From Prevotella sp. HUN102 (GTDB lineage: Bacteria; Bacteroidota; Bacteroidia; Bacteroidales; Bacteroidaceae), in assembly GCF_000688375.1 (NCBI RefSeq), contig NZ_JIAF01000004.1, positions 620,001 through 684,000 of the forward strand: 64,000 bases of DNA, written 5' to 3'. This document shows positions 54,241 to 62,883 of the stretch, in pieces. Each line of letters starts with the position of its first letter. Position 1 is the first letter of the stretch. Position numbers and translations under genes: made by a program. The notes under the pieces are model-generated. The model ran no database searches. It worked only from the letters and a program-made list of their open reading frames with translations, and was not told the origin of the DNA.

Positions 54241-54256
54241 TGTTTCACGTGAAACG
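54241..54256. promoter_or_regulatory. parS-like site (ParB binding), near-perfect
   Basis: TGTTTCACGTGAAACG matches 15 of 16 bases of the parS consensus TGTTTCACGTGAAACA and contains the full palindromic centre. It lies in the spacer between mnmG and apt. mnmG is commonly close to the replication origin in bacteria, where parS sites cluster. Confidence 0.75.
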
Positions 54257-54383
54257 GAGGGTGTTTTAATGTGAGATGGGAAACGTTAGATATGAAATGG
54301 GAGATGTGGGGTGGGAAATGTGATAATGTTTGTTTGCGAAAAGAAATCTTGTTTTCGGAGAAATTAAGACTGCTTTCATTTCT

Positions 54384-56255
54384 TTATCTTCCCATCAATA
54401 CCAAAAGCACATTAATGTCGCTCGGACTTACGCCCGGAATGCGGCTTGCCTGAGCGAGCGTTTCGGGTTGAATGCGCTCGAGTTTCTGCCGACATTCGGT
54501 GGAGAGGTCGTGGATTTCGCTGTAATTGAAGTGTCCTTTTATTTTAATATCTTCAAGACGGCGCATCTTTTCTGCGAAAACCCGTTCCCGCTCAATATAT
54601 CCCTTGTATTTCATCTTGGTCTCGGCAGCTTCTGAAATCTCTTCCTTGCGGTTCGGAGACTGTTCTATTATTTCCTTTAAATTGGGCAGATGCTCTGCCA
54701 AACCATCGAAGCCTACTCCCGGACGTGCTATCAAATCTGCTATCTTGACGGTTCCTTGAAGTGGAGAACTGCCGATGGAATCCAGATAACCGTTTATTTC
54801 GTTTGGTTTCACAGCCGTTTCTTCACAATAGGAAATGATTCTGTTGATGTGTTCTTTCTTCTGAATCCACCAATCATATCGGTCGCGTTTGGCAATTCCC
54901 AACTCGTATGCCTTCTCCGTAAGTCGGGCATCGGCATCGTCCTGACGCAGAAGAATGCGGTATTCGGCACGAGAAGTAAACATACGATAGGGTTCATCGA
55001 CTCCCTTTGTAGTGAGATCGTCGATGAGAACGCCGATATAGCTTTCGTCGCGCTTCATTACGAACGGCTCATTTCCCGCACAGAGCAGAGCTGCATTGAC
55101 GCCGGCTACCAAGCCTTGACCACCTGCTTCCTCGTAGCCGGTAGTGCCATTTACCTGTCCTGCAAAGAACAAACCCTCGATAATCTTTGATTCCAACGAG
55201 GGTTTTAGCTGCGTTGGGTCGAAGTAATCGTATTCGATGGCATATCCGGGACGATAGATTTTCGCATCACGGAGTGCCGGAACCCGATGGATAGCCTCCA
55301 ACTGAATCTCCCAAGGCATACTCGATGAAAAGCCGTTGAGATACATTTCGTTTGTATCCACGCCTTCAGGCTCAAGGAAGAGTGGGTGGGAGTTCTTGTC
55401 GGGAAAGGTTACGAGCTTTGTCTCTATCGAAGGACAATAGCGTGGCCCTGTGCTTTGAATCTGTCCATTGAACAGAGGAGACTCAGCAACGCCGGCACGG
55501 AGTATCTCGTGTGCCTCTTCGTTGGTGCTGCAAGTCCAGCACGGAAGTTGCGGAAGTTCCCTGTGCCGGTCGAGATAAGAGAACTGATGATAGTCCGTTT
55601 CGCCCGGTTGTGCTTCCATATCCTCAAAGTGTACAGAACGCTTGTCGATGCGTACCGGTGTACCCGTCTTCATTCTGGAACTCGTTATGCCCCAGTGGGT
55701 TATGCTTTCTGTGAAGTTCTTTACGGCAGGTTCCGAACATCGGCCACCCTCCACTTGTCTGCGCCCGATGTGCATCAGTCCGTTGAGGAATGTTCCGGCA
55801 GTTACAACCACCGTCCTTGCATATATTTCAATACCCCATATCGTTCTGACACCCAGTGCTTTATTGTCTTTTACGAGCAATTCGTCGGCTTGATCCTGAA
55901 AGATGTCAAGGTTGTCGGTATGGTCGAGCGTGCGTTTCCATTCGCTGATGAACTTTTCACGGTCGCATTGCGCACGCGGACTCCATACGGCAGGACCTTT
56001 TGAACGGTTGAGCATACGGAACTGGATAGCCGTGGCGTCGGTAATCAGTCCCATCTGACCACCGAGCGCATCTATTTCACGAACAATCTGCCCTTTGGCA
56101 ATGCCTCCCACGGCAGGGTTGCAGCTCATTTGTGCAATCTTGTTCATATCCATTGTTACCAAACAGGTTTTCGCACCCATATTGGCTGCTGCCGTTGCTG
56201 CTTCGCAACCTGCGTGTCCGCCGCCTATGACAAGTACGTCATACTTGAATTTCAT
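54384..56255 (-). CDS. mnmG: tRNA uridine 5-carboxymethylaminomethyl modification enzyme MnmG
   Basis: With MnmE, MnmG (GidA) modifies the wobble uridine of several tRNAs. The 623-residue protein begins with the FAD Rossmann motif DVLVIGGGHAGCEAATAAAN. It contains GGRCSEPAVKNFT, the conserved TGPRYCPSIETKLVTFPDK with the catalytic cysteine, and NGTTGYEEAGGQGLVAGVNAA. The C-terminal helical domain binds tRNA and MnmE. The frame starts at 56312, but I place the start at 56255 (MKFKYDV). It is the first of a leftward mnmG-apt-uvrC-dtd gene order. Confidence 0.96.
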   Translation of the reverse strand: MKFKYDVLVIGGGHAGCEAATAAANMGAKTCLVTMDMNKIAQMSCNPAVGGIAKGQIVREIDALGGQMGLITDATAIQFRMLNRSKGPAVWSPRAQCDREKFISEWKRTLDHTDNLDIFQDQADELLVKDNKALGVRTIWGIEIYARTVVVTAGTFLNGLMHIGRRQVEGGRCSEPAVKNFTESITHWGITSSRMKTGTPVRIDKRSVHFEDMEAQPGETDYHQFSYLDRHRELPQLPCWTCSTNEEAHEILRAGVAESPLFNGQIQSTGPRYCPSIETKLVTFPDKNSHPLFLEPEGVDTNEMYLNGFSSSMPWEIQLEAIHRVPALRDAKIYRPGYAIEYDYFDPTQLKPSLESKIIEGLFFAGQVNGTTGYEEAGGQGLVAGVNAALLCAGNEPFVMKRDESYIGVLIDDLTTKGVDEPYRMFTSRAEYRILLRQDDADARLTEKAYELGIAKRDRYDWWIQKKEHINRIISYCEETAVKPNEINGYLDSIGSSPLQGTVKIADLIARPGVGFDGLAEHLPNLKEIIEQSPNRKEEISEAAETKMKYKGYIERERVFAEKMRRLEDIKIKGHFNYSEIHDLSTECRQKLERIQPETLAQASRIPGVSPSDINVLLVLMGR

Positions 56256-56418
56256 TCTCTTGCTTCCTATTTTTTGGCAAAAGTAAGAAATAAAATTGAA
56301 TAATTGAAGCACATTGCCATATTAAGTAGGTGTTATGTTGTGAATTGGTGCAATATTCGGTGCATCCCCGTAAAGGATTTGCCTTATCCGTGTTCAGAGA
56401 TATTGGGTTGCTGTATTC

Positions 56419-56484
56419 GTTTCATAGCTTTGAGACAACAGTTTCATAATTATGAGACAACTTTCTCAAAGCTATGAAACTAAT
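56419..56484. repeat. 22-bp array, three units, core GTTTCATA-N4-TGAGACAA
   Basis: Units at 56419, 56441 and 56463. The first two are direct; the third is inverted (TTCTCAAAGCTATGAAAC) in the same register, so units one and three form a perfect 17-bp inverted repeat. Confidence 0.8.
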
Positions 56485-56573
56485 ACGGTGCTATAATAAA
56501 AGCAATGGAATGTCCAGTGAAATTCAAATAAATGATAGGATTTGAGGATAACAATGAACTGACGGGGACAAAA

Positions 56574-56662
56574 GGAATGAGGGATGGTAGAGGATGGAAC
56601 GAAGGATTGTAGAGAGTGGAATGAGAGGTGGAGAGAGGACGGAATGAGGGGAAGGGAAACGG
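56574..56662. repeat. Degenerate ~22-bp purine-rich array
   Basis: GGAATGAG or GGAACGAA begins at 56574, 56596, 56618 and 56641 (steps of 22, 22 and 23). It is purine-rich on the plus strand, between mnmG and the regulator gene. Its lack of a palindromic core sets it apart from the other arrays. Confidence 0.6.
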
Positions 56663-56686
56663 AAGGGGCGAGCGGGACAGGGCGTT

Positions 56687-57775
56687 CTACTGGTTTCTGA
56701 TGTTGAGAATGTAGCCTTTCTTGTAGATAACGTCGATGGAGAGTTTCTCATCCGACTTTAGGGCGCGCCGCAGATGGGTTATCTGAACGTTCAGAGCGAG
56801 GGAATTGGCGTAGGAATCGTCGCCCCACGCAGCAAGAAGAATGTCTTCGCGCGGTACAATCCTGTTGGGCGAATCGCTCAGGAGCTTCAGTATCTCGGCT
56901 TGTCGTGAGGTCAGAATCACGCGTTCCTCCCTATACTGCAATTCGTTGAGTCCGTAACGGAATTCCGTATCGCCTATGCGCAGGCACTCTCCGTCGGCAC
57001 CGGTCTCTTCGGGCTGCTTCATCTCGAATATCATATTCTTCATAAATTCACGACGGATGCCGTCGATGCGCTTCTGGATGATGATGGTTTTAATCTGATA
57101 GAGAGTGCAGATGGTAAGGACGATGAGGAGGAGTGTGCTCGCAATGAGCTGCCACATCATCGACTTTATTACGTTGGAGACAGGAATCGGGATGGAGAAT
57201 GCAATGCCTTCGCCGAAGAGAGGATTGCTCCAGTACGCCACTTTCAGTTTTGTTTCCCATCCGATTTCCGTGCTGAACCGTGGTTCAAGGTTGTTTGCCT
57301 TCATCTTGACGTGCTTGAAATCCTGTATCTTCTGGCTTCCCTTTGCCGTGAGGAGCGAGTCGATTACCTTTGTCTGGAAAGATTTGAAGCTCGCAGCTTT
57401 GTATTTGTTGTAGATTTCGCCGGCAGCCGATGATGTCAGTCCGTTGCAGTTGAAGACCACCTTACCTTTCTCCGGCAGAAGATAAGTGAAGGTAGACGTG
57501 GAGGTGGGCTTGCGCTTCGAGCTGTAATCGTAGGATATGGTAGTGGTTACGTTCAGCGTGTCCTTTATCTTTTGTTCTCCGAGGTATTCGTAAACTTCCT
57601 TTATGCGCATTTCCTCTTCCGTTGCAAGACCTTTGGCGCAGATGTTCTTCAGTTCGTCTGCCATCGCATTGCTCGTGTAGAGATACTGGTTGTAGAGCCA
57701 GTAGGCTTGTCCTGCGAGCGTCAGGAGAATAGTGGCGATGGAAAGGAGGAATACCAGCTTTATTCGTTTGTCCAT
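56687..57775 (-). CDS. Membrane-tethered winged-helix regulator with sensor but no kinase
   Basis: A 362-residue protein with an odd domain order. Helix 1 (residues 6-25, KLVFLLSIATILLTLAGQAY) and helix 2 (207-227) enclose a periplasmic domain of about 180 residues, exactly as in a Bacteroidetes histidine kinase. After helix 2 comes REFMKNMIFEMKQPEE (242-257), which mirrors the kinase H-box (xFxxNMTHELKTP) but has Phe250 where the phosphorylated His should be. No ATPase domain follows. Instead residues 265-360 are an OmpR/PhoB-type winged helix (RQAEILKLLSDSPNRIVPRE and LNVQITHLRRALKSDEKL, ending YKKGYIL). It would carry signals from the periplasm directly to DNA. It is divergent from the GLPGLI gene with a -7 motif at 57799. 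Confidence 0.85.
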   Translation of the reverse strand: MDKRIKLVFLLSIATILLTLAGQAYWLYNQYLYTSNAMADELKNICAKGLATEEEMRIKEVYEYLGEQKIKDTLNVTTTISYDYSSKRKPTSTSTFTYLLPEKGKVVFNCNGLTSSAAGEIYNKYKAASFKSFQTKVIDSLLTAKGSQKIQDFKHVKMKANNLEPRFSTEIGWETKLKVAYWSNPLFGEGIAFSIPIPVSNVIKSMMWQLIASTLLLIVLTICTLYQIKTIIIQKRIDGIRREFMKNMIFEMKQPEETGADGECLRIGDTEFRYGLNELQYREERVILTSRQAEILKLLSDSPNRIVPREDILLAAWGDDSYANSLALNVQITHLRRALKSDEKLSIDVIYKKGYILNIRNQ

Positions 57776-57798
57776 AGGTATATCTTTGGTTTACAATA

Positions 57799-57806
57799 CA
57801 AAGATA
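57799..57806 (-). promoter_or_regulatory. Promoter -7 motif for the tethered regulator
   Basis: TATCTTTG on the minus strand, 23 bases before the start. The divergent gene has an identical octamer on the other strand at 57915. Confidence 0.55.
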
Positions 57807-57914
57807 ATAAAATCTCCCGACGTGGTGCGTTGAATAATAAATGAATAATAAAAATCGCGACGGAAAAGAATATTTCTGTAATAAAAATCAGCGTTTTCAT
57901 CGGGAATATACGGC

Positions 57915-57922
57915 TATCTTTG
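57915..57922 (+). promoter_or_regulatory. Promoter -7 motif for the GLPGLI gene
   Basis: TATCTTTG matches TAnnTTTG, 30 bases before the ATG at 57953. Confidence 0.55.
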
Positions 57923-57952
57923 CCAGAGAAAACAATTTAATGACAAAGAGCT

Positions 57953-58807
57953 ATGAAAAGAAATCTATTTGTATGGGTGCTTGCAATGACGGCAATGTTT
58001 GCAGAGGCACAGGGTGTAACTCTCATTACGGACGACGACAGGAAGCAGGGCGAGTTCATTGACCGTGTGAAGTACGAGATAGTCTATGATATGAACTCGG
58101 TTGTCAATCCGAATGCCGAGGCACGGGCTTCGTTCAACGAGCAGATGCTGCTGCAGATCGGCGATAAGTGCTCGGCCTTTTACAGCTATGCGAGCTATCA
58201 GGTGGACTCGCTGATAGCCGAACAGATGCGGAAAGGCGAAGACATCAATATTAATACCAGTTCGCAAGTGAGCTGGAAGGTGTATAGGAACTATCCCGCA
58301 ATGGGCAGATCTGCCTATCTGGACAGGATAGCAAACGACCGTTACGTCGTGGAGGAGGAACTGGACGTGCCCCGATGGGAGATTGTTGCCGACAGCACGA
58401 GGCAGATACTCGGATATACGGCACACTTGGCCACGGCAAAGTATCGCGGACGGGTGTGGAACGCGTGGTATGCAGCCGACATTCCGCTCGACAACGGCCC
58501 GTGGAAGCTCCACGGATTGCCCGGATTGATACTCTCTGCCTATGATTCCAACCGCGAATTTACGTTCAATGCCGTGGGAATCAGGAATGTCAGGGAGGAA
58601 AAGATGATGGAGTACAAGGGCAGGGACTATGAGCCGATAGCACGGAAGTCGCTCAACAAGATATACAAACGTTACTATTTCGATGCCATCGGCTATACGC
58701 TGATGAGCTTTCCCTCCTCGTCGAATCGGACGATAACTATCAAGGACGAAAACGGAAACGAACTGAAACACTCTGCTCCACAGGACTACAACCTGATAGA
58801 ATGGTAG
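57953..58807 (+). CDS. GLPGLI family exported protein
   Basis: A 284-residue exported protein with a signal peptide (to about residue 20, ending FAEAQ). The family motif GLPGLI is at 188-193 in WKLHGLPGLILSAYDSNREF. Before it are the usual segments RWEIVADSTRQILGYTAHLATAKYRGRVWNAWYA and IPLDNGPW. The family is restricted largely to Bacteroidetes and often sits next to outer-membrane receptors; its function is unknown. Here it is followed by a beta-barrel receptor gene and is divergent from the tethered regulator. Confidence 0.92.
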   Translation: MKRNLFVWVLAMTAMFAEAQGVTLITDDDRKQGEFIDRVKYEIVYDMNSVVNPNAEARASFNEQMLLQIGDKCSAFYSYASYQVDSLIAEQMRKGEDININTSSQVSWKVYRNYPAMGRSAYLDRIANDRYVVEEELDVPRWEIVADSTRQILGYTAHLATAKYRGRVWNAWYAADIPLDNGPWKLHGLPGLILSAYDSNREFTFNAVGIRNVREEKMMEYKGRDYEPIARKSLNKIYKRYYFDAIGYTLMSFPSSSNRTITIKDENGNELKHSAPQDYNLIEW

Positions 58808-58841
58808 GTGGGGGGAGAGCTTTCGCAGAGCATTCCCCCGA

Positions 58842-58995
58842 AAGGTTTAAGCCTGATGCAGAAAAGGCTTTAAACCTGTTCGGAAAAAGTTCGCCAGCTT
58901 TTTATCAAAAGCTCTTAATCTTTTCCAAGAAAGCTCTTAATCTTTTTCAAGAAAGCTCCTAAGCTTTTTCAAGAAAGCTCTTAAGCTTTTCGGAA
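58842..58995. repeat. 22-bp array, about seven units, core AAAGCTCTTAATCTTTTTC
   Basis: The last four units (58908, 58930, 58952, 58974) are close copies of AAAGCTCTTAATCTTTTTC. Three more diverged units (58842, 58864, 58886) keep the register. The first two, AGGTTTAAGCC and GGCTTTAAACC, can pair as a hairpin. It fills the gap between the GLPGLI gene and the receptor. Confidence 0.8.
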
Positions 58996-59026
58996 AAAGG
59001 AATTTATCCTATAAAATCATTGCTCT

Positions 59027-61498
59027 ATGAAACGATACATTATGCTGCTGCTTTCCTTTTGGACGTGCCTTGCAGTTCAGGCACAGACTTCCGTTTACGG
59101 AACGGTGGAGGACGGTACCGGAAAATCCGTTCCGGGTGCATCGGTAACGCTTCTCCGAGCCGGCAAGCCGCTGAAGTTTACGAAGACAGACGCCCGGGGA
59201 GCCTTCCGAATGAATATCGGGGAATTGCAAAAGGCCGATTCCTTGCAGATAGGCTGTATAGGATTTGCCAAGACGGTCGTGAAGCCGGCAGAGAAGGGAG
59301 CAACGAACGTGAAACTGGCGGCAAAGCCTTTCGAGCTGAACGAGGTAACGGTGCGTGGCGGAAGAATATTCGGAAGACAGGACACCACGGTTTACGACCT
59401 GACGCGGTTCGCCAACGAGCGCGACAATTCGCTGAAGGACGTGCTGAAGAAACTGCCCGGCGTAGAAGTGGCGTCGAACGGCGAGCTGACTGTGAACGGA
59501 AAATCGCTCAGCCGATTCACCGTGGAAGGATTGGACTTGACAGGCGGTCGATACAATCAGCTTGAGGAAAACATCAAGGCAAAGGATGTGAAGAATGCCG
59601 AAATCATCCATCACGATCAACCGGTAAAGGCTCTGGAGGGAAAGGTGCTCACGGACAACGTGGCGATGAACATCGTGCTGAAGGACGACGCACGCGACAA
59701 ACTGCTGCCCACCGTCAGGCCGCATCTGCTCATCGGCAAGCCGGTCAGCGTGGGGGGTGCTGCCAATATCCTGCAAATAGGCAAGAATAGGCAATGGATG
59801 TACACCCTTGCCTACGACCGGACGGGGAAAGACCTGATGCAGGAAACGCACGCACTGGCGCATTATGGCGGAGGATTGCCCGCGGCAGGGCTGCCGTCGT
59901 GGCACGCCGCTCCCTCCGTCTATGCCCCGATAGCTGCCGAACGGCTCCGGTTCAACACCTCACAACGCTACGGAGCAAGCAGAATACAGAAGCTGCCGAA
60001 CGACGGCGAACTGCGCTTCACGGCAAACTATCTGCGGACGGTGGAACGGCAGACAACAAAGAACGAATCAGTCTACGACCTCGGAGGTTCAACTCCCGTA
60101 ATAACCACTCAGAATCAGCACCTCACCTTGCTGCACGACGATTTCTCAGCCGAGCTTGAGCACAAGATAAACACGGCTTCAACGTATGGGAAAGACCTGC
60201 TGAGCATCTCGGCAAGGCAGACCGACGCCCTGTCCGACCTTGGCGACACGCTCGCCCAACGCATCAGAACTCCCGAGCTGAACATCTCCGGGAGCCTGTA
60301 CCGCCTTTACACGCTCGGCAAGGGACAGCTCTCCGTTCAGTCCGTAATGGATTACCACCATTCCGTTTCCGACCTTTATATTAACAACTTCAGGACACGT
60401 CTGCGCACAAACCTGTGGCATTCTGCCGTGTCCGTGGGATGGTTGCGCAAGCGGTTGTATCTTACGAGGCGATATTCCGGTGGGTTCGACCTCCGAAACC
60501 TGAACCTGTCGGGCAGCAGCGTGAAGCTCTCCGCCCATCTTTCCCCTTATTTCCAGTACGAACGGGGGAAGTTTCAGGCATCGCTCACGCCCCGTTTGGT
60601 GTGGGAACGATTCGTCCGCCAACGCTGTTCGTTCCTCCTTCCGCAGCCTTCCCTCTATCTGAAATGGAAGTCCGGACGGAGAAGCGAGTGGACGCTGGCA
60701 GCCAATTACGCCGAAGGGACAGGACAGATGGGCGAGTTTATCCTTGACAGCTATCGGCAGAACTACCGTACTTATTATACGGGCGACGGACTGATTCGCC
60801 GGACGCGCAACCTCTTTTCCACCTTGGAGTATGTCTACAAGCGTCCCGTGAGCGAGTTCTTCTTCAATGCCGGTGCGACGGTGGGGCGCAGTTGGCAGAA
60901 CATTATGATCGATTTACGGATTGCCGACGGCAGGTATTACCTTTCGCAGAGGGAGTGCAATGCGGAAAGCGACTATTGGCAGGCCGAGGCTTCGGTGTCG
61001 AAAGGACTTTCCGACCTGCACCTCAAGGCTCGTCTTAACGGCAGTTTCACGTATGGTAAAGGGCAGCAGATGTCCGACGGCAATCTGCTGCAATACACTT
61101 CGCGCCTCTGCAATCTGATGCCCAACATAGAGTTTGCCCCCACTTGTGGAGCACTCAGCTATGAAGGCCGTTTCAGTTGGAGCAGTTCATCTGTAATGGA
61201 AACGCTTTTCGGATGGGAACAGAGCCTTTCGCTCACTTCCACTTTCGGTCCGATAGACCTCACTTGCTCTATGACGCATCATCGCAACGAGCTGCAACAG
61301 GGCAACGTGCTCAGCATCTTGCTTGCCGATGCCAAAGCCGTGTGGCGGATGAAGAAGCTCCGTCTCTCCCTCAATCTCTCCAACCTGTTCGACAAGAAGG
61401 AATACATCGTAAGGCAGAACACCGGAATAAGCATCTCTACGGACTGTTATACATTGCGGGGATGCGAACTGCTGTTGGCGTTGCAATATTCTTTATAG
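59027..61498 (+). CDS. Outer-membrane beta-barrel receptor with carboxypeptidase-regulatory-like domain
   Basis: An 823-residue outer-membrane protein. A signal peptide (to about residue 19, AVQAQ) is followed by a carboxypeptidase-regulatory-like domain (TSVYGTVEDGTGKSVPGASV and LKFTKTDARGAFRMNI, residues 20-105). A plug-like domain comes next (DNSLKDVLKKLPGVEVASNG, KNAEIIHHDQPVKALEGKVL, residues about 125-215), then a long beta-barrel with many aromatic-ended strands. There is no obvious TonB box. It resembles TonB-dependent-type receptors paired with GLPGLI proteins. It is probably co-regulated with the GLPGLI gene, although a 220-bp repeat-filled gap separates them. The substrate is unknown. 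Confidence 0.88.
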   Translation: MKRYIMLLLSFWTCLAVQAQTSVYGTVEDGTGKSVPGASVTLLRAGKPLKFTKTDARGAFRMNIGELQKADSLQIGCIGFAKTVVKPAEKGATNVKLAAKPFELNEVTVRGGRIFGRQDTTVYDLTRFANERDNSLKDVLKKLPGVEVASNGELTVNGKSLSRFTVEGLDLTGGRYNQLEENIKAKDVKNAEIIHHDQPVKALEGKVLTDNVAMNIVLKDDARDKLLPTVRPHLLIGKPVSVGGAANILQIGKNRQWMYTLAYDRTGKDLMQETHALAHYGGGLPAAGLPSWHAAPSVYAPIAAERLRFNTSQRYGASRIQKLPNDGELRFTANYLRTVERQTTKNESVYDLGGSTPVITTQNQHLTLLHDDFSAELEHKINTASTYGKDLLSISARQTDALSDLGDTLAQRIRTPELNISGSLYRLYTLGKGQLSVQSVMDYHHSVSDLYINNFRTRLRTNLWHSAVSVGWLRKRLYLTRRYSGGFDLRNLNLSGSSVKLSAHLSPYFQYERGKFQASLTPRLVWERFVRQRCSFLLPQPSLYLKWKSGRRSEWTLAANYAEGTGQMGEFILDSYRQNYRTYYTGDGLIRRTRNLFSTLEYVYKRPVSEFFFNAGATVGRSWQNIMIDLRIADGRYYLSQRECNAESDYWQAEASVSKGLSDLHLKARLNGSFTYGKGQQMSDGNLLQYTSRLCNLMPNIEFAPTCGALSYEGRFSWSSSSVMETLFGWEQSLSLTSTFGPIDLTCSMTHHRNELQQGNVLSILLADAKAVWRMKKLRLSLNLSNLFDKKEYIVRQNTGISISTDCYTLRGCELLLALQYSL

Positions 61499-61563
61499 CC
61501 TTTTGGGCTTAATTTCCTTACCTTTTTAAGTGTTTGATAATCAATGGGTAAAAGATGAGTTTC

Positions 61564-61651
61564 CATTCTTGCGAAGATTGCGTTCCATTTTTGCGAAGAA
61601 TGCAGCGCAAATGACCGAAGATTGCAGCGCATTCTTCGCAAGATTGGAAAA
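61564..61651. repeat. 22-bp array, four units, core GCGAAGAATGC
   Basis: Units at 61564, 61586, 61608 and 61630. The first two are direct, the third is degenerate (GACCGAAGATTGC) and the fourth is flipped (TTCTTCGCAAG). It lies in a 665-bp non-coding gap whose only other recognisable feature is the promoter at 61999. Confidence 0.88.
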
Positions 61652-61998
61652 CGGGCGTCTCGCAGTTGGAAACGACGGTCGTCCTGATGAGCCGCTGCTG
61701 CTGTTCCTTTCCCTGATTTCTGACTTATTCCGAACTCGGAAAGGAGCGATAACGGACAGGCTGATCGGCAAGTTTGCCACCCTTGTTATCGCAGCGTGCG
61801 ATGATGTTTTTGGGTCTGCATATTGTCGTTTTATCCCTGTAAATAAGTGTAAAAATGTAAATATGTCCGTGGTTTCTTATGTGTTAGTGTAACAGGTATT
61901 ACTTATTGGTTTAACTGATAGAATGATACGGCTTGTTTAGAAAGTGTCAAGATAAGCGTTTTTGGGCTTAAAAGCGTTCCGATTTTTGCTAAATATTT

Positions 61999-62028
61999 TT
62001 GAACTATCATTAAATTATAGTATTTTTG
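61999..62028 (+). promoter_or_regulatory. Perfect Bacteroidetes promoter for the succinate dehydrogenase operon
   Basis: TTG at 61999-62001, a spacer of exactly 19 bp, then TATTTTTG at 62021-62028. Transcription from near 62035 gives a leader of about 130 bases, longer than for other genes here. Confidence 0.75.
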
Positions 62029-62163
62029 CATCGCATAAAGACTGCCTGAATACCAATATATGAGTATTGGAAGACGTGGGTGGTCGGTTGTTGATGCCCA
62101 GAAGCATTATGCCGAAGTGGAAATAATTCTAACAGTTTAAATATTTTAAAAATCAAAACATTT

Positions 62164-62853
62164 ATGTGGTTAATCAATTCTTCTATTGGTAGAAAAGTTG
62201 TGATGTCTGTAACGGGTATCGCGCTTATTCTATTCCTGACATTCCACATGTCGATGAATCTTGTTGCGTTGTTCTCCGGCGAGGCATACAACATGATTTG
62301 TGAATTCTTGGGTGCCAACTGGTATGCGGTTGTTGCAACTGTGGGACTCGGTGCTCTGACCGTGGCTCATATTGTGTACGCATTCATCCTCACGGCGCAG
62401 AACCGTCGTGCCCGCGGTAGCGAACGCTATGCCGTAATCGGTTCAAGCCCTAAGGTGGAATGGGCATCAAAGAACATGTTGGTATTGGGTATCATCATCC
62501 TCTTGGGTATGGTACTGCACTTGTTCAACTTCTGGTACAATATGATGTTTGCCGAAATTTTCCACATCGCAGACCCGTTGGGAAATCCTGCTGATGGTTT
62601 CGGTTACATCAAATTGACATTCTCAAATCCTGTTTATGTAGTACTCTACGTAATCTGGATTGCGGCAATCTGGTTCCACCTTTCACACGGTTTCTGGTCG
62701 GCTATGCAGACTGTGGGTGTGAACGGTAAGGTATGGTTCAGTCGTTGGAAGATGATTGGCTTGGTTTACACCACTCTTCTTATGCTCGGCTTCTTGGTAG
62801 TTGTGCTTGCATTCGCATTCGGTTGCGCTCCAAGCCTCTGCTGTGCTGCTTAA
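62164..62853 (+). CDS. sdhC: Succinate dehydrogenase/fumarate reductase cytochrome b subunit
   Basis: The membrane anchor of the succinate:quinone oxidoreductase, 229 residues with five hydrophobic helices. The N-terminus WLINSSIGRKVVMSVTGIALILFLTFHMSMN matches Bacteroidetes and Wolinella-type diheme cytochromes. Several histidines expected to ligate haem b are seen (TFHMSMN, TVAHIVYAF, LHLFNFWYN, IWFHLSHGF). In anaerobic Bacteroidales this complex runs as fumarate reductase with menaquinol as donor. It is followed 30 bases later by the flavoprotein gene and has a perfect promoter about 135 bases upstream. Confidence 0.95.
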   Translation: MWLINSSIGRKVVMSVTGIALILFLTFHMSMNLVALFSGEAYNMICEFLGANWYAVVATVGLGALTVAHIVYAFILTAQNRRARGSERYAVIGSSPKVEWASKNMLVLGIIILLGMVLHLFNFWYNMMFAEIFHIADPLGNPADGFGYIKLTFSNPVYVVLYVIWIAAIWFHLSHGFWSAMQTVGVNGKVWFSRWKMIGLVYTTLLMLGFLVVVLAFAFGCAPSLCCAA

Positions 62854-62883
62854 TTCATAATACTATAAAGAATATATAAGGTT

